The notes under the pieces: generated by a model | Seen by the model: the letters and a program-made list of their open reading frames with translations, nothing else | Databases searched by the model: none | What the model was told of the DNA's origin: nothing | Made by a program: the position numbers and the translations under genes | Assembly: GCA_027627225.1 (NCBI GenBank) | Contig: CM051025.1 | Location: 76,471,974-76,535,973 of the forward strand | Direction: 5' to 3' | Length of the DNA: 64,000 nt | Source: Congeria kusceri | Taxonomy: Eukaryota > Mollusca > Bivalvia > Myida > Dreissenidae | Shown: positions 24,601-39,600 of the stretch, one piece after another | How positions within the stretch are numbered: the first letter of the stretch is position 1 | Layout: every line of letters begins with the position of its first letter

Positions 24601-27600
24601 TCGGCTACCCATACCACATATGCATACCTCGGCTACCCATACCACATATGCATACCTCGGCTACCCATACCACATATGCATACCTCGGCTACCCATACCA
24701 CATACCATATCTGGGCCTCGGCTACCCATACCACATATGCATACCTCGGCTACCCATTCCACATACGCATACCTCGGCTACCCATACCACATATGCATAC
24801 CTCGGCTACCCATACCACATATGCATACCTCGGCTACCCATACCACATATGCAAAAACATCTTCAAGGGTCCCTATCTTAAAATATTCTTTAGCAAAATT
24901 TACCACATGATGTTAAAATCATAGTAATAAGGGGTATTTTTATAAGGTTTTAAGAAGAAATAGTAATAAGATGGCCACTTCTTGAGCTAAATGTTGAAAA
25001 TTGTAGCCATTGGTTAATTTGTCGAATGGCAGAGTAGGCCCTGGAATCTTGCCTTACTTTAATTGCATACCAAGTTTAACACAACAAGTAGCAGTTATCT
25101 AAAGTGAACTCAGCAGAAACTTACAGATCATGCTCCTCACATGTCGGAGAATATCTTGCCTGACCATCCAACAAACAACATAACCAAACCTGATATAAGA
25201 AATTCTAACAACTCAAATTTCTCTGTTTAAACATTAAGTATATAAAGCGAGCTTTACATTTCCTACACAAGTATCACCATAAAATTGCATTCGCAGCTTA
25301 CCCGATATCTGCTCCGCCACACACTAATGAGCAAATGGCTCCTGGAAGTTTGTTCTTTTCCAGCACAGAGGATATCACTCTGTAACAGGAGACTTACATT
25401 AGTTTACTACAAAATAATATCAATAATTATTGATTTTGGCTGCTATACGTTTTACCCTACATAGTAATTGTGTAACAAATCAAGAAACCTAAATCATAAA
25501 CCACACCTAGAAAATGAACAATAATACAAAATAAATTGTGGTAAAATGACTATTATAACATGATACTCGCTAATATTTCTATACACAAATAACAAAATTA
25601 TCGTTGTTAAACAACCCAATAAACAACTCAAAAATAGTCCCAATTCTGAGATAAGCATAGTAAAAAGTAGTTCCAATTACAATTGCAGAAATATATGTCA
25701 AATCATGCTAGAATCAAAATAATTTTCGCATTATCATTGTTTATCGGCCAATAAACAACTCTTTGGTGTTCTGATGCCTGGCTAATGAACAACTCGGGCT
25801 ACACCCTTATGGTTTAATTCCTCTGCATCAGAACTCCAAATCATTGTTAATTGGCTGATAAACAATGATAAATCAAAAATTATTTCTTAATTCTAATTAT
25901 TGCTTTTTTGTTGTTCATTATTTTGATACTGATGTATTTAACAACGAAATAACCAATCCTATCTGGATTATAAATTGACAAGAATGTTAAAACTTTTGTG
26001 ATTGAAACCACATTAATGTCACAATTTATTTTAACACTTAATATATAACAATACATATAAGCTACAAGTCATGTGTTGAGAATATCACAGGCTCTATTTT
26101 AGATGAGAATATCACAGGCTTTATTTTAGATGAATGTTACACTAACTTATAGTAACATAATCTGTATATTGTCAAAGTATATGATTTAACTGCATAAAAA
26201 CATTAAAAATAATAAAACGTCCCTGCCATAGTAAATTTCAAGGAAACAATTCTATTAGTAAATACAGATAATCCACCATCTGTAACATTATCAATATTAT
26301 TACCAATGAAATAGTAATGTTTTCCTAACTATTCACATGTTTCATACTGACCTGTACTATGCACAATATTAATTTCTCGGAAGCAGTCATTTTTTTTGTA
26401 CTACAATGCAAAGCAATGGCAAGGCCATTCACTAACTATCAGAACTGTGGTTTACCACTTATACAAGTAAGTTAGCTTCAGCACAGAAATGTCAAGGATA
26501 TAATTCCATAGACAGGTCTCAAGTGGAAGGAATTACTATAGTAATTGAGCCGGGCCGGCAAGCTCAGTTGGTAGAGCGCTGGACTACAAATCCGAGGATC
26601 GCGGGTTTGATTCCCAGCCCGGCCACATAACTTGTGTGGGGATTGGTCATGAAATTATTTCTACGGCCATTCTCCCCCTCTGATTCAAGTAGGGCAGTTG
26701 TCAGTTACTGGCATAAGTATGTGCACTTAGTACTGGTAAACCAGCTTACCCAGGAAAAGTGTGAGTAGGTTAACTGACGGCCGTTATATGACTGAAATAC
26801 TGTTGAAAATGGCGAAAAATCCAAACAAACACTATAGTAATTACTTTAAAATCTCTTTATGTCGGTGTTTTTTTCAGTGATTTGTGAATATGCCCTTTAC
26901 TGTGAAATTATGAAAAATGCATTGTAAAACCCCAAAATTTTGAAAATATTTGTTTTCATTAAAAAAGAGAAATAGTAACTAGTATCAAATTCAAATAATA
27001 ACTAGTGACTGTCATGTCTTTAATCAAACTTAAAATACAAACACATGATAAATGTGATTAAAACACTAATGCAACCATTACACCATTTTAAGATTTCATA
27101 TTTTTATCCGCTTTTCCATTTGTGAATTTAGAACAACAGATATGAAAAAAGTATACTTTTTGGCTTTGTGAATGCTACAGATTTATCGGCACAAAATAAG
27201 GGGAAAAAAAACACACTGTATGTTATTATTATAATGTGTAATGCCGTCATTTAAACTTCTGGATATGCAATTAATTAATAAGCAAACTTTCATTGATTTA
27301 CTTAATAAGAAAATGAAAGTAAGACATCTATAAATACATGTATGTTAGGGTTCTACAAAAGCACATAATAGAGAATAGGTCGTTGAGTATAACTTTTTTC
27401 AGGGAAAAAATGACAGAAGATCTAGAAATTAAATACAAATCGTTCTGCACGGATGCAAATAGAATACATTTAGGATTTGTTTAAACGACGAGCACAGTTT
27501 TACTTCTATACTACATAAACGGCCTTTAAAGTACATATATGTAACATACCTATACAAGAGTTTCAACAAGTCTCTAACAACGTATACGTGTGAAACAACA

Positions 27601-30600
27601 AATTCCCAAGCACCAGTATTGATCCATTTGACTTACTTCGTAACTGCCACACTTGTCAATGGAGTAGTAGGGGCACCCTTCCTAGATAAAACAAGAACTT
27701 TCAGTAGTGTAGTGCATTATGTGGCAAAAACTATTTCCATAAAAAATAAATGGTATCTGAACAGTTGGAAATTCAGTTTAGTGTTAACATTTTCAACACT
27801 ACAAAACTAGCAAAGTTTACCCCCATAAATTCTGGAGAGTGTATATTTACTCCCAAATGTTCAGAAGTATGTGTACATTTACCCCCAGTACAAAAGCATA
27901 TCTGGAGCACAGTTTTAAGTAAGCAAATTTTAAATTACCTTTCTTTATTTTTTCCAAAATAGCAAGTCTTCATAGTCTGAAATTCCCAATATGAAAGGTA
28001 CCGGACCCATTTCAAAATCTGTGAAAACAATTGCTGCGAGTACACCTACCAGAGGAGACAGTTGCCACAGGCCATGGCTATAGCGCTGTTCCAGCCATAC
28101 ACGGCCACTGGGAAGTTGAAGGCTGTGATCACACCCACCACCCCCAGAGGGTTCCACTGCTCCAGCAGGGCATGACCCTTCCCTGTAACACATTGGGTGG
28201 AGTTGCACAAGCAATTTCGGTGTCTTTTGTATTACCTCAGCAGTTATTTTCTTTTATTATGCGCAGGCAACATTCATTTTCTATTTATTTTTTTTCTACT
28301 ACATGCATGTAACATAATTATGCTAGTCTTACGTTCTGATGGAAAAACATGTCCTGAGAACATTCTGGAAAGTCCAACAGCATAGTCACAAACATCGATG
28401 TATTCCTGTACCTCACCAATCCCTTCTGGCAGGATCTTTCCCACCTCTAACGACTCCTAAGGGTAAAACACTGTGATGCAATAAGTCTTAATTAATAAGT
28501 CTTTATATAACGTTTCATACAAAACTCTTTATTTAGGAACTTTATTTAAGTGTTGATGTTTTTGTCAGCCTAAACTGTATTAATTTGAGCACAACCCTTC
28601 AGCAAATACTGACATCATTTGTGGCGCGTCATGAGAAAACCGGTCATAATGCATGTGTGTAAAGTGTCGTCCCGGATTAGCCTGTGCAGTCCGCACAGGC
28701 TAATCCGGGACGGCACTTTCTGCTTTTATGGTACTTTCTGTTTCAAGGAGGTCTCTTCTAAACATAAATCCACTGTAGGCGGAAAGTGCCGTCCCGGATT
28801 AGCATGTGCGGACTGCACAGGCTAATCCGGGACGACACTTTACGCACATGCATTTAGCCCGGTTTTCCCACGACGCGCCTCATTTTTTTTTTACAAAAAA
28901 ATTTGTTATTTAATCACCAGGGCCCGTATTCACCAACCCTTTCTTAGATTTAAGATGTAAGAATAAAGAATATTCTTGAAACTGTTCTGTTCTAGGGAGG
29001 CTGTTAATTTAAATCTTACTTGGTAATCAAAAACTGTAATTACAACATTATTTATTTAGAAAGATTTGTTAAAGACATAAGCAATACAAATGTCATTTGA
29101 AATTTGGCAATTAATATATTTGTCAATACTTTTTATGAACATTCAATAGATTGTCGGTAAAAAAATGCATGTATTTCCAGCTGATATATTAAAACACATC
29201 ACAAAGTATCAGAATAAACTGTTCATTTAGCAGTGAAGACAGGCCAAGTTACATACCATTTTCCCAAGGAGATCAATTTTAGCTCTTAAAGCATCACCTA
29301 TCTGTCTGACAATCTCTCCCCTCTGTGGTGCTGGTACCTGAATAGTAAAAAATATAAGCAATATGAATACACTGCAGATCCGTTATATCGCGATTCGCGG
29401 GGTCCATGGATCGCGATATACCTTGTCAGATCATTGTACATAAAGATATACATGTATACACTAGCCTATTTTCACGATATCAAAGCATTAACCTAATTAA
29501 CTCACCTTTTTCATTGTTGTTAACATTCACAATGTGTTATATACATAAGCAAAATAATCCATTTGTAAATAATTGTAATTAATTTCAAATTGCGTATAAT
29601 AAATTCCAAATCCGAAATGCCTATCAGAATTTTACTGTTCACATAACGTAAACATGAAATATATTTACATATTTACAATTAAACTGCACAATCATGTATT
29701 TCATGTAAATCTTGTTTTGCTAGAAAAGCGCGCGAAAATTATGCTGCCATGTACATATGCTGCCATGTACAATGTCACGTCATCCACATGGAAAGCGTGG
29801 GTGTATCGATTGCCGTATAAAAACTTTGTAGTGCAGAAAACATTGGTTTTTTACCTTTATATAGAAGTTTCATAGCGCATAATAACAAAATTTGGTATAT
29901 CTCTCGCGATGTGCAGTAAGCATGTCCTCTTAAACAAAAAGTAACAGTTACGCCGTATCGATAATGTTATTGTCCTTCAGATTCGGTATTGATCTATGAC
30001 GGTATTGATGTTGAGTAGGTCAGGTTATTGTTTGTTGCACTACGAGAGTGTTAATAAAGAGTAGCGATGTAGGCGCGAAAATCCGGACCAAACTGGATTT
30101 ATTTATGAACGTTGTGTAAAAGAAAAATATTGAAGTACATGAAAAAAATCGGGATCCACAGCCGATTCGCGATATATTAGATATCGCTTAATAACGAATC
30201 GCAATATAACGAATCTGCAGTGTAGTTAAAGACAGCAACATTATTAAAGGGACAGTGTTACAGTTTTGGGTTGGAAAAATATTTCACAAACAATAGAATT
30301 TTACAACATAAGTGTGTAGATACTTCAAATCTTTTTGTCTGATATGCTGTTTTGTTTGCACAACATAATTATTTTGATATTTATTGTGCCTTTTAGTGTA
30401 AAAAAATACCAGGGTATGTCTACCCAGTAGCAAATTTTTTCTTGAAAAAACAACAACAGATATTCATCCAACGTTTAACTTTGCAAAAGCAATGTGCTTT
30501 CCGAATCCTGAAATATTAACAATAACTGTAATATAGAACAGGAAAAAGCCAGTTTAAGAAAATTATTTCTCACAGCCAAAAAACTGTGAAACTGTCCCTT

Positions 30601-33600
30601 TGAATTTCCACCCATGATAAATAATTGTTACTAGATTAAAGTTGGATTATGGATGGCAAATATTGTATTTGATTAAACAATGATCATATCAAATGAATGC
30701 ATTTATAAGCTAATAAACATGTTGGTCAATGCATTTTTCTTTTCTTTTTATTAATACAATGGTCTTAGTTTAAACTGCCGTTGTTTTTGGATAATTTTGA
30801 GCAATAATTCATCTTTAATAAGGAACAGCTCTCTATCTCTAGACGTTCATTACTCAGATACTTTCATAATCCTGACAGGATATCAAGTTATTGAATAGAC
30901 TTTACTTGTGTTGTCTTCAAATTTCACAGAATAAACATGTAGCTACCAACTTACATCTGCCCAGATCTGCCAGGCATCTCTTGCTGCTTTGACAGCTCTC
31001 TCATAATCTTTGGAGTTTCCCTGCATTCAAATAGTAAAAGTAAATATTAAAATATAAATATAATAATAATTAAAACATTTATTAATATAAACATTTTTAG
31101 ATTTTGTTACACTAGCATAGACAGCAATTTACTATAATTTGTGTTCTACAATTACATGCAAATTAGTATGAAAAGGTTTTCCCTTATTCTCAAAATACCA
31201 TTTACCACATGATACCATTTCTCACAAGATACACTAGAAGTAAGGTGCACATGAAAATCCAACTTCTGCACTGAACTTGCATGTGTGGACCAAGGGTGTT
31301 TCCTCTCCAATTCCTCTACCATTTTCCTGATAAGCTTTTCTGACACACTGGATACCATTTTTAAAGTATTGCTGCAATAGGAAACTTTTAAAAGAACTAT
31401 TTGTTTTTTAAAATCTGTCTTCTGTGAGGGGGGTAAACTGGTACTCAGAGAACACACCCTGCCTGGTATGGTGTCCACTCACTAAAATCCTAATGGGTTT
31501 TCACAGTTATCAATAAATTACCTAAGCATCAGAAAAAATAATCAACATGTCAGTAAACCCCTCAATTAACATACCTGTGTTACTTTTGCAATAGGTTGAT
31601 TAGTAGTTGGTGAGTGTGAAGTCACTTCCTGAAACAAATATGGAAAACATTAAAGCATAGAACAGCAGAATATCTTGGAAGCTTGAGTTGTTTAGAAGAG
31701 ATGCTATAATATCTCAGGGTTTCCCGCCGGATATCTTGAAGGCATGTCGGCATCAACCTTGGTTATTAAATACTTGAATACGCCGCTATTAATCGACATA
31801 ATATACGAACATACATATCCATGTAAAATGCATGTTTTGCTACAAAAGCGTGCGAAAATTCAGTCGCCATGCACAAGAAAAACGTGCATGGACTGGCCAC
31901 GTCCTTTATTGCATATTTAGTGTATATATGAACAAAACGACGTTCGATATTACAAAATGACGTTCTATATTACATCATTCGTTTTAATGTTTTTGAATGT
32001 CAATTTATGAAACAGGTAGGGAGTTGCAGGGATGAAATTAAAAGGTAAATATAATAATGAAATGTTTTTAAATTTCCTGGCAAGCGCTAGTATTTGTTGT
32101 CAAACAATTATTTAGTTGTAAGTAAGGTATAAACTCCGCCCTCAAGATCGCCGTATTTGATTGGCTAATGAGATCTTTATGGGCAGGACTACACTGTTAG
32201 GTCACTTGTCAATCACACTATTGTGACCTTATCGATCAAAACGGCGTTTGCTTATGGCCCACCGATCAAAGATCTGTGTAATTAGAAACAGGGATAAAGG
32301 CTTGTTGCTTTGAAAATTAAGGCACATGGGCATTATTTAAGCATGTCGGCAAACGACTAACAGCTTTGAAGGCATGTCGGTCAAGCGATACAGGTCTGCG
32401 GGAAACCCTGTACCTGGACACATAATTACATAACATCATTTATTATTGGAAGAATTTACATTCGCTTGTGAGAATGCATATATTATTTAAGTGTTAAAAG
32501 GAACATACTTTTTTTAATATACAGGTACTGACATAAAAGCATCTAGTGAATTTGTTAGCAAAATACATGTAAATGCAAATACACAGTGTGAATATTATAG
32601 TCATATTGGCACGTGGTTGTTTCAGCACTTGGTTACCTTGGCAAAATGTACTGTTTTGGCACTGATATTTGGACTTTTGGTATGTTAATTTATTCAATCA
32701 GGCCAGAAGTCACTGTGAATGCTGAAGTGACTACTGCTTAGCTTGTAGCAATGACCAAATTGGTGCAGAAATTGTGTTTGCATAATAAATCCTTTGTCCT
32801 ACAGGATCATCAAAACAGCATTGGGGATAGAATTACTGTGGGATACACACAAGGTTTAATGATATAATTTTGTTGATAAGTTGGTGACGTCATTTTGTTT
32901 TTCATGTTAATTTATACGTTTTCAAAATCATGACATAAAATGATAGGATAAATAGAATACTAGGGAATTGTTGAATAAATATCAGTTTTGCTTGGTACAA
33001 AATGTGAGAGGGTGCAGGATGAAACGTACCATTGACTAAGCCTAACAGTGCAAAAGTGTACCAATTTAGGATGAAGTGTACCATCCCTTTCTAGATGTGT
33101 TTTTACAATTAGACCACACCCTACTGATAAGGTGTAATAAATACCATCTGACACTTGGTCTATAGTATAAACAAGAGGGCCCTGAGGGCCCTAGGACGCT
33201 CAACTGAGACCTTGTAACCCAATAGGAATTTGCATCCCTGAGGCGTGGCTTATTTTTATCCCAGGGGCATAATTTGAACAATCTTGAACAAACCTCTGGG
33301 CCTTGCAGTTTCAGGTAAAGATTTTTGAAGTCATTTTGCTATTTAAGTCTATAAACCATGTCAACCCTTGGGGTGAGGCCAGATTTCACCCCAGGGGCAT
33401 AATTTGAACAATCTTTGGACAGGACCACTATGCAATGTTACGTACCAAATACAGAAAAGCTGTGGGCCTTACCGTTTCAGAGAAGAAGATTTTTAAAGTC
33501 ATTTTGCAATCTAAGTCTATTTAAACCATGTGACCCCCGGGGCATTGACCAGTTTTGACCCCAAGGGCATAATTTGAACATTATTTTTAGACCGCTATAC

Positions 33601-36600
33601 GATTTAACATACCAAATATGAAATCTCAAGGTCTTGCGGTTTCAGAGGAGAAGAAATTTAAAGTTTTTTTGCTAGTTAAGTCTATATAAACCATGTGACC
33701 CCTGGGGTGTGGTCATTTTTTACCCATGGGGCATAACTTTAACAATCGTTGTTGAGGACCACTTTAGGATGTTACATACCAAATACGAAACCTCTGGGCC
33801 TTGCGGTTTCAGAGGTTTCGTATTTAGTATAGAGAAAATTTTTAAAGACATTTTGCTATTTAAGTTTCTATAAACCATGTGACCCATGGGGCATGGCCAG
33901 TTTTAACCCCAAGGGCATAATTTGAACAATCTTTGTAGAGGACCACTATACGATGTTACATACCAAATAAGAAACCTCTGGGCCTTGCGGTTTCTGAGGA
34001 GAAGACTTTAAAAGTCATTTTGCTATTTAAGTCTATATAAATCATGTGACCCCTGGGGCGTGACAAGTTTTGATCCAAGGGGTATAAATTGAACAATATT
34101 TGTAGAGGATAACTATATGATGTTGCATACTAAATATGAAATCACTGGGCCTTGCGGTTTCAGAGTACATGATATTTAAAGACATTTTGTTATTTAAGTT
34201 TTTATAAACCATATTACTCCCAGGGCGTGGCCAGTTTTTGACCCCAGGGGTATAATTTAAACAATCGTTGTAGAGGACCACTATACAATGTTAGATACCA
34301 AATATGAAACCTCTGGGCCTTGTGGTTTCAGAGGAGAAGATTTTTAAAGTCATTTTGCTATATATTCTGTACAAACCATGTGACCACCCGTTTTGATCCC
34401 AGGGGCATACTTTGAACAAACTTTGTAAAGGACCACTAAAGGATGTTACATACCAAATATGAAACCTCTGGGAGAAGAATTTTAAAGTCATTTTGCTATA
34501 TATTCTATATAAACCATGTGACCCCTGGGGCGTGGCCAGTTCTGACCCCAGGGGCATAATTTGAACAATCTTTGTAGAGGACCACTATAGGATGTTACAT
34601 ACCAAATATGAAACCTCTGGGCCTTTTGGTTTCTGAGGAGATTTTTAAGTCATTTTACGATATATTCTATATAAACCATGTGACCCCCGGGGCGTGGCCC
34701 GTTTTGACCCCAGGGGCATAATTTGAACAATCTTTGTAGAGGACCACTATAGGATGTTACATACCAAATATGAAACCTCTGGGCCCTGCGGTTTCAGAGA
34801 AGAAGATTTTTTAAGTTTACACTTTTTAAATCTATTTTTAGCTCTGGTGACCTACATAGGCTGCGGACCGTAATGATTTGAACACCTTTGAAAGAGGGTC
34901 ACCCAATGATCATTCCTGTGAAGTTTGGTGAAATCTGCCAAGTGGTTTTGGAGGAGATGTTGTTTTAATGAAAAGTTGACGACGGACGCACGGACGACAG
35001 ACAACAGGCAATCACAAAAGCTCACCATGAGCACTTTGTGCTCAGGTGGGCTAAAAATGTGTGAAGTGTCAATACAAGTAGGAAATTTAACAAGTTTTTA
35101 ATAATTGACATTTAATAACTCCTTTTATATAATGCATGTCAAGTAAGGAAATACATGTACGTTGTTTGCTGTAATTGTAAAATTACATAGGAAACATAAA
35201 CATTAAAGTGCTAAACTAAACTGCGAATTGGCCATGTTAATTTATAATAGTTTTTATTTTTAGTTGTATTATATTTATTTGAATTATATCTATCTTGTAT
35301 TGTCTGTCTGTCTTTCTTCCATTAAGTCAAACCCTTTCGAGGACTTAGACTCTGCGCAGTCAACCAACAGTATGGGGAGATATGTTCAATGCGGATGATT
35401 GCAGCACTGGGTCCGTGGTAGGGTAACAGTATCAGCTGGCAGAGAGTTCCAATGAATTATAGTTCTAGGGAAGAATTAGTATTTGTAGTAGTCTGTGTTT
35501 GTCTGAATTTGTCTGTATGTGAGAGCATCTTGATTTCTTCTTGGCCGTTGATTGAGATGTATGTGATCTTCTGCTGTTACTGCAACCTGCTTGTTTACTA
35601 TACTGTCAAAAATAATAAGTCAGAGGTCTAGATGTCTCCAGTGGAGGGATTCCAGTATGTCTGTAACTGAAGAAAGCCTGCTGTAGTCCGATTTAACCCA
35701 TCCTGCTGCTCTTCTTTTGACAGCTTCAATTTGATTTATGGCTGTATCTTTGTAAGGTGCCCAGATGGGTGAGCAGTATTCAAGCTGTGGAAGGACTAGT
35801 GTTTTATAGGAGTGGATTTGATTAGTTATGAACAAACTTTGAGATTAGGCCTGAGTAAGTCTAAGGTTTGATTAGCTTTACTGGTTATGTTGTCTTTGTG
35901 TTTGTTCCCGGATAGATCATTTGATACAGTGACTCCATGATATTTAGCAGAGCTGACAGAGTCAAGGATAGTATTGTGTAATGAGTAAGATGATGCTATT
36001 ACTGTTTTGCGTTTTGTTATTTTCAACACCTGGCATTTTGGGGGGTTAAAGCTCATATCCCAGTCAGCTTTCCACTTCTGCAGTTGGTCCAGGTCATGTT
36101 GGAGCAGACACGAGTGGGAGGCTACTAAAAGAGACATGTATATTGCCGTGTCATCTGCGAAAAGTCGTACTTTGGATTGCTTTGCCTAATCGGGGAGGTC
36201 ATTATGTACATTACAAAAAGTAGGGGACCTAGGACTGAGCCCTGAGGTACACCTGAGGACACTGGAATAGTGTGAGATTTGGATCCATTAAGGACTACGG
36301 TTTGTGATCTGTTATTTAGGAAAGCTTGTAGTCAGGAAAGTGTACAGTCACGGATGCCATAGAAATGTGATTTGTAAAGGAGTTTTTCATGATTTACCAT
36401 ATCGAAGGCTTTGCTGAAATCCAGTAGGATGAGGTCAACTTGGCTTTTGTTATTTACAGTTCTAAAAATATCTTGGACGAGTATTGAAAGATAGGTGTGA
36501 CAGATTCGTTTATCTCTGTAGCCGTGTTGCAGTTCATAGAAGAGATTATTTGCAGTGAGATGTTTTGTAATGCTGGAAGCAGTGTTCTGGCGAGGTATCA

Positions 36601-39600
36601 CAATTAGTGAGACATTTGTCTCGCACCTCATGAAAAATTGGGGACAAAATACACCTACACTTTTCTACAAATGATAAAATCAATAACAATACTTATTTAC
36701 CTTGACTAGTTGTGTCAGTGGTTGGTTATGACTTTAGCCAGCAGTAGTTAACATTAGAATAGTTACACGGTTAATGTTATTTTTTATAAACTGTTCAACA
36801 TAGATAACTGAAAAACTATTAACTAATAAACTTAAAATCATTGATTTTCGATGGAAAAACATTATTTTTTGTGCTTAGATATAATACAAAGTGAAAACAT
36901 CATAAAATTTCCATCAACATTATAGGCAAGCTAACCGTGCTCTTTTAACCAAGAATTCTGGAGTTTTCGTTCAGGTTTTTACATCAACATGGTCAAATTT
37001 GTGACATTGGCACTTTATTAATAGGGCTGCAGGCTGGATGCGAAGTGATGGCCAGACACGTATCGTTACCAACAAACTCTTATGTTTTGATGTTTTGCGA
37101 GCAGAAATTACTCAATAATGTTCGAGGCGTTTTTTCTTAGGCGATGCAGCAGATGACTCCATGTTGGAAAACAAAACGAATACTCTTCGATGCAGAGTTA
37201 AACCTTGAACGGATTATATTATCGATTGGCTTAGATTGTAGCGCAATATTTAATTAAACCAATCAGGAAAAAGTCCTCAATCGGATGTTTGATTCATACT
37301 CGGTACACTTTGAGAGAGTTGATATTTGTCCCCAAATTGTTTCGAATATTTGACGATTCGTCCCATGAAATTTTGTATCCAACAACAATCACTAGACTTA
37401 TACTTTTGCGACATTTTGTGAAAAATAAGCGATAAAATCGCAATTTCGCGGCCTCGCCAGAACACTGTGGAAGATACAATATGCTCAAGGGTCTTGCACA
37501 GTATACATGTGAGAGATATTGGGCGATAGCTGGCTAGGTCAGTCTTGGGGCCATTTTTGTAGATGTGAGTTCAAAGGTTTGTTTTCAGATATCTGGGATT
37601 GGGATTTGGTGAAAAAAATCTGGTGGATGACAGAAATTTCTTTGCTAATATTTTTTAGGATAATGGGTCTGATTTGATTGGGGCTGGAAGGTTTGTGGGA
37701 TCTAGGTTGTGTAGTAGTTTTTCTATTCCCTTTGCCGGGACATGTTTGTCGGACATTCTGTTATGGTAGCGTTTTATCCAGACCTAATCAGCGCGGCGCC
37801 GCACCACGCCCTTTTATTGATCCGCCACCCTGCCCTTTTCAAAGGCAATTAGCGCCTAGTGCCCTCTTATGGTCTTATCTAACAACGACTGTATTGCCCT
37901 TAACAAGGGCCCTTTGTGATGGCATGTTACGGTATATTAATCTGTCACCAACTGATAAGATCAGCTGTAGGGGCAGTCAGCTTATGAGTTTGTGTAGGGA
38001 TACTATAAAACATGATAATTTTGTTTAAAAAATGAGCGTACATTGTTTGCTTTTAGCAGCCTCGTTTCCGTTTGCAATTTCTATCATGTTTTTGTTTCGT
38101 CAATTTTTATGATAAACATGATAACAAATGGCAGAATGCATATAAATGTAGACTAAATGAGGTCTTTAACCATTAATTATGGGAAAAAAAACATGTGTAT
38201 AAAATATTTCTTCCAATCATAAACAAAACTTCCTGAAAAACGAATTGCAGAACTAGCTATTATTTCGGACAAACATATTCGGATACATTATTTTAATCTG
38301 AATTGCAATGTTTGTTTTTAACATTTTCAACTTGATTTTAGTTTTAATCATTAATCAAAGTATTAGCAGCAATGTCATCATCAACAGCAACAACAGATAA
38401 ACCATGAAGGTAAAAAAAACCCAAATATTTCCTACAATAAAAAAGGTGAAAATATAAATAATACAAGGTTAGAACTTACCATTAATAAGCATGATTTTGA
38501 CTTGCCAATAAAAAGTTTTTGTTTGACAGTTGTGAATAAGTTTTCATGTATGACTGCCCAATTTGCACCTTGGAACTACTTATGAACAATGAACAAAAAA
38601 ATTCTGAAATAAGTAATAGAACCAATATAACTAAACAATAATAAAAAGCAATAATATTGGAAAATTAAAATTTGTTTATCCTTGTTTGACTTAAAAAAAA
38701 AAAATTAAGCAGATAAAATGTATTAGTCAGTAATATACAATTTCTTAATTGGTTTGAAATATTGCTTAAGGAAAAAAATCTATTAAAACCTGATATGCCC
38801 TTATTAACAGTGTCACCGCGCACAAAATGCCTTTTTTCCAAGTCAAGCGCCATGCCCCTCTACCCTTCTAGATTAAACACTAGTTATGGGGACTGTATGT
38901 AGAGCTGGTACCTATGGGCTGACCCAGTTTCTCTGGTCTAATGTCCAAGTTGTCCTCTAATTTCATATTAGAGAGTAAGTGTAGTGATAATGGGGATTCT
39001 GGAGTGAAGGCAGACTGGAACTGCTCATTTAGGATATTTGCCTTTTCATGGTCATCATGGAATATTTTGTTTTGTTTTTTGAAGCTGTCAATACCATTTA
39101 CATATTGTTTTAAGTGTTTCAGTAGGGTGTAGATTTTTTTTTTCATTTTGTGTCTCTACTGGTGTTTTCTGGGTTAGCACTGAGTATGACTTCTAGGTAG
39201 TTTTGGTATGAGAGTTGTGTTTCTTTCTTACAGAGGTGTTTCAGATTTTTGTATTTTTCTTCATCAGTTTGAGTTCCTGACATTTTTGTTGTATGCTTTA
39301 TTACGTTTTCTATATAGTCTTTTGAGGCTATGACTTATCTGTGGGAATTAATATTTGGTTGAGATCTTTTTAGTTGATATATGTATCTTTACAGCTTCAT
39401 TAATAGTGTTTTCAACTTTATTCCAGAGTTCATTTACACTGCCCCTGTCATATTCACATGTCAGTTTTTTGTGCAAGTCTGAGATGTACTGTCTTAACCC
39501 TTCCCAGTTTGCTCTTTTACATAGTGGGATTTCTCTTGGTTTTAGAGTTTTTATACTCTATGTACATAACGTTTTCCCAATTTAAAGTATTACTTAAAAT

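Larger units (their letters stand above)
35390..39560 (-). mobile_element. Jockey/CR1-type LINE, degraded, interrupted by two insertions (ALDH7A1 intron 1)
   Basis: Pieces on the - strand: 39560-38890 (linker upstream of RT, e.g. [37 protein letters not shown]), 37759-37474 ([20 protein letters not shown]) and 36573-35390 ([20 protein letters not shown] at about 36440-36380, [15 protein letters not shown] at about 36270-36215, FADD box at about 36165-36140, then the C-terminal [14 protein letters not shown] and SLHWRHLDL). Frameshifts and stops lie in each piece and the endonuclease domain is missing, so it is dead and 5'-truncated. The gaps are exactly explained by the elements at 36580-37467 and 37767-38882. 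Confidence 0.85.

Noticed and set aside
24004..24924. Overlapping + strand ORFs of 250-306 codons
   Set aside because: All are translations of the 28-bp minisatellite in three frames inside an ALDH7A1 intron.
25121..25200. Possible extra ALDH7A1 exon
   Set aside because: Flanking exons (25302 and 23702) join directly in phase and already give the complete [14 protein letters not shown] sequence.
26548..26624. Functional tRNA gene
   Set aside because: Stem mismatches, a SINE body with AAAC-rich tail, and 12-bp target duplications around the whole unit show a tRNA-derived SINE.
31152..31478. 108-codon - strand ORF in ALDH7A1 intron 2
   Set aside because: Not homologous to any ALDH7A1 segment, no domain recognised, no splice evidence; treated as chance.
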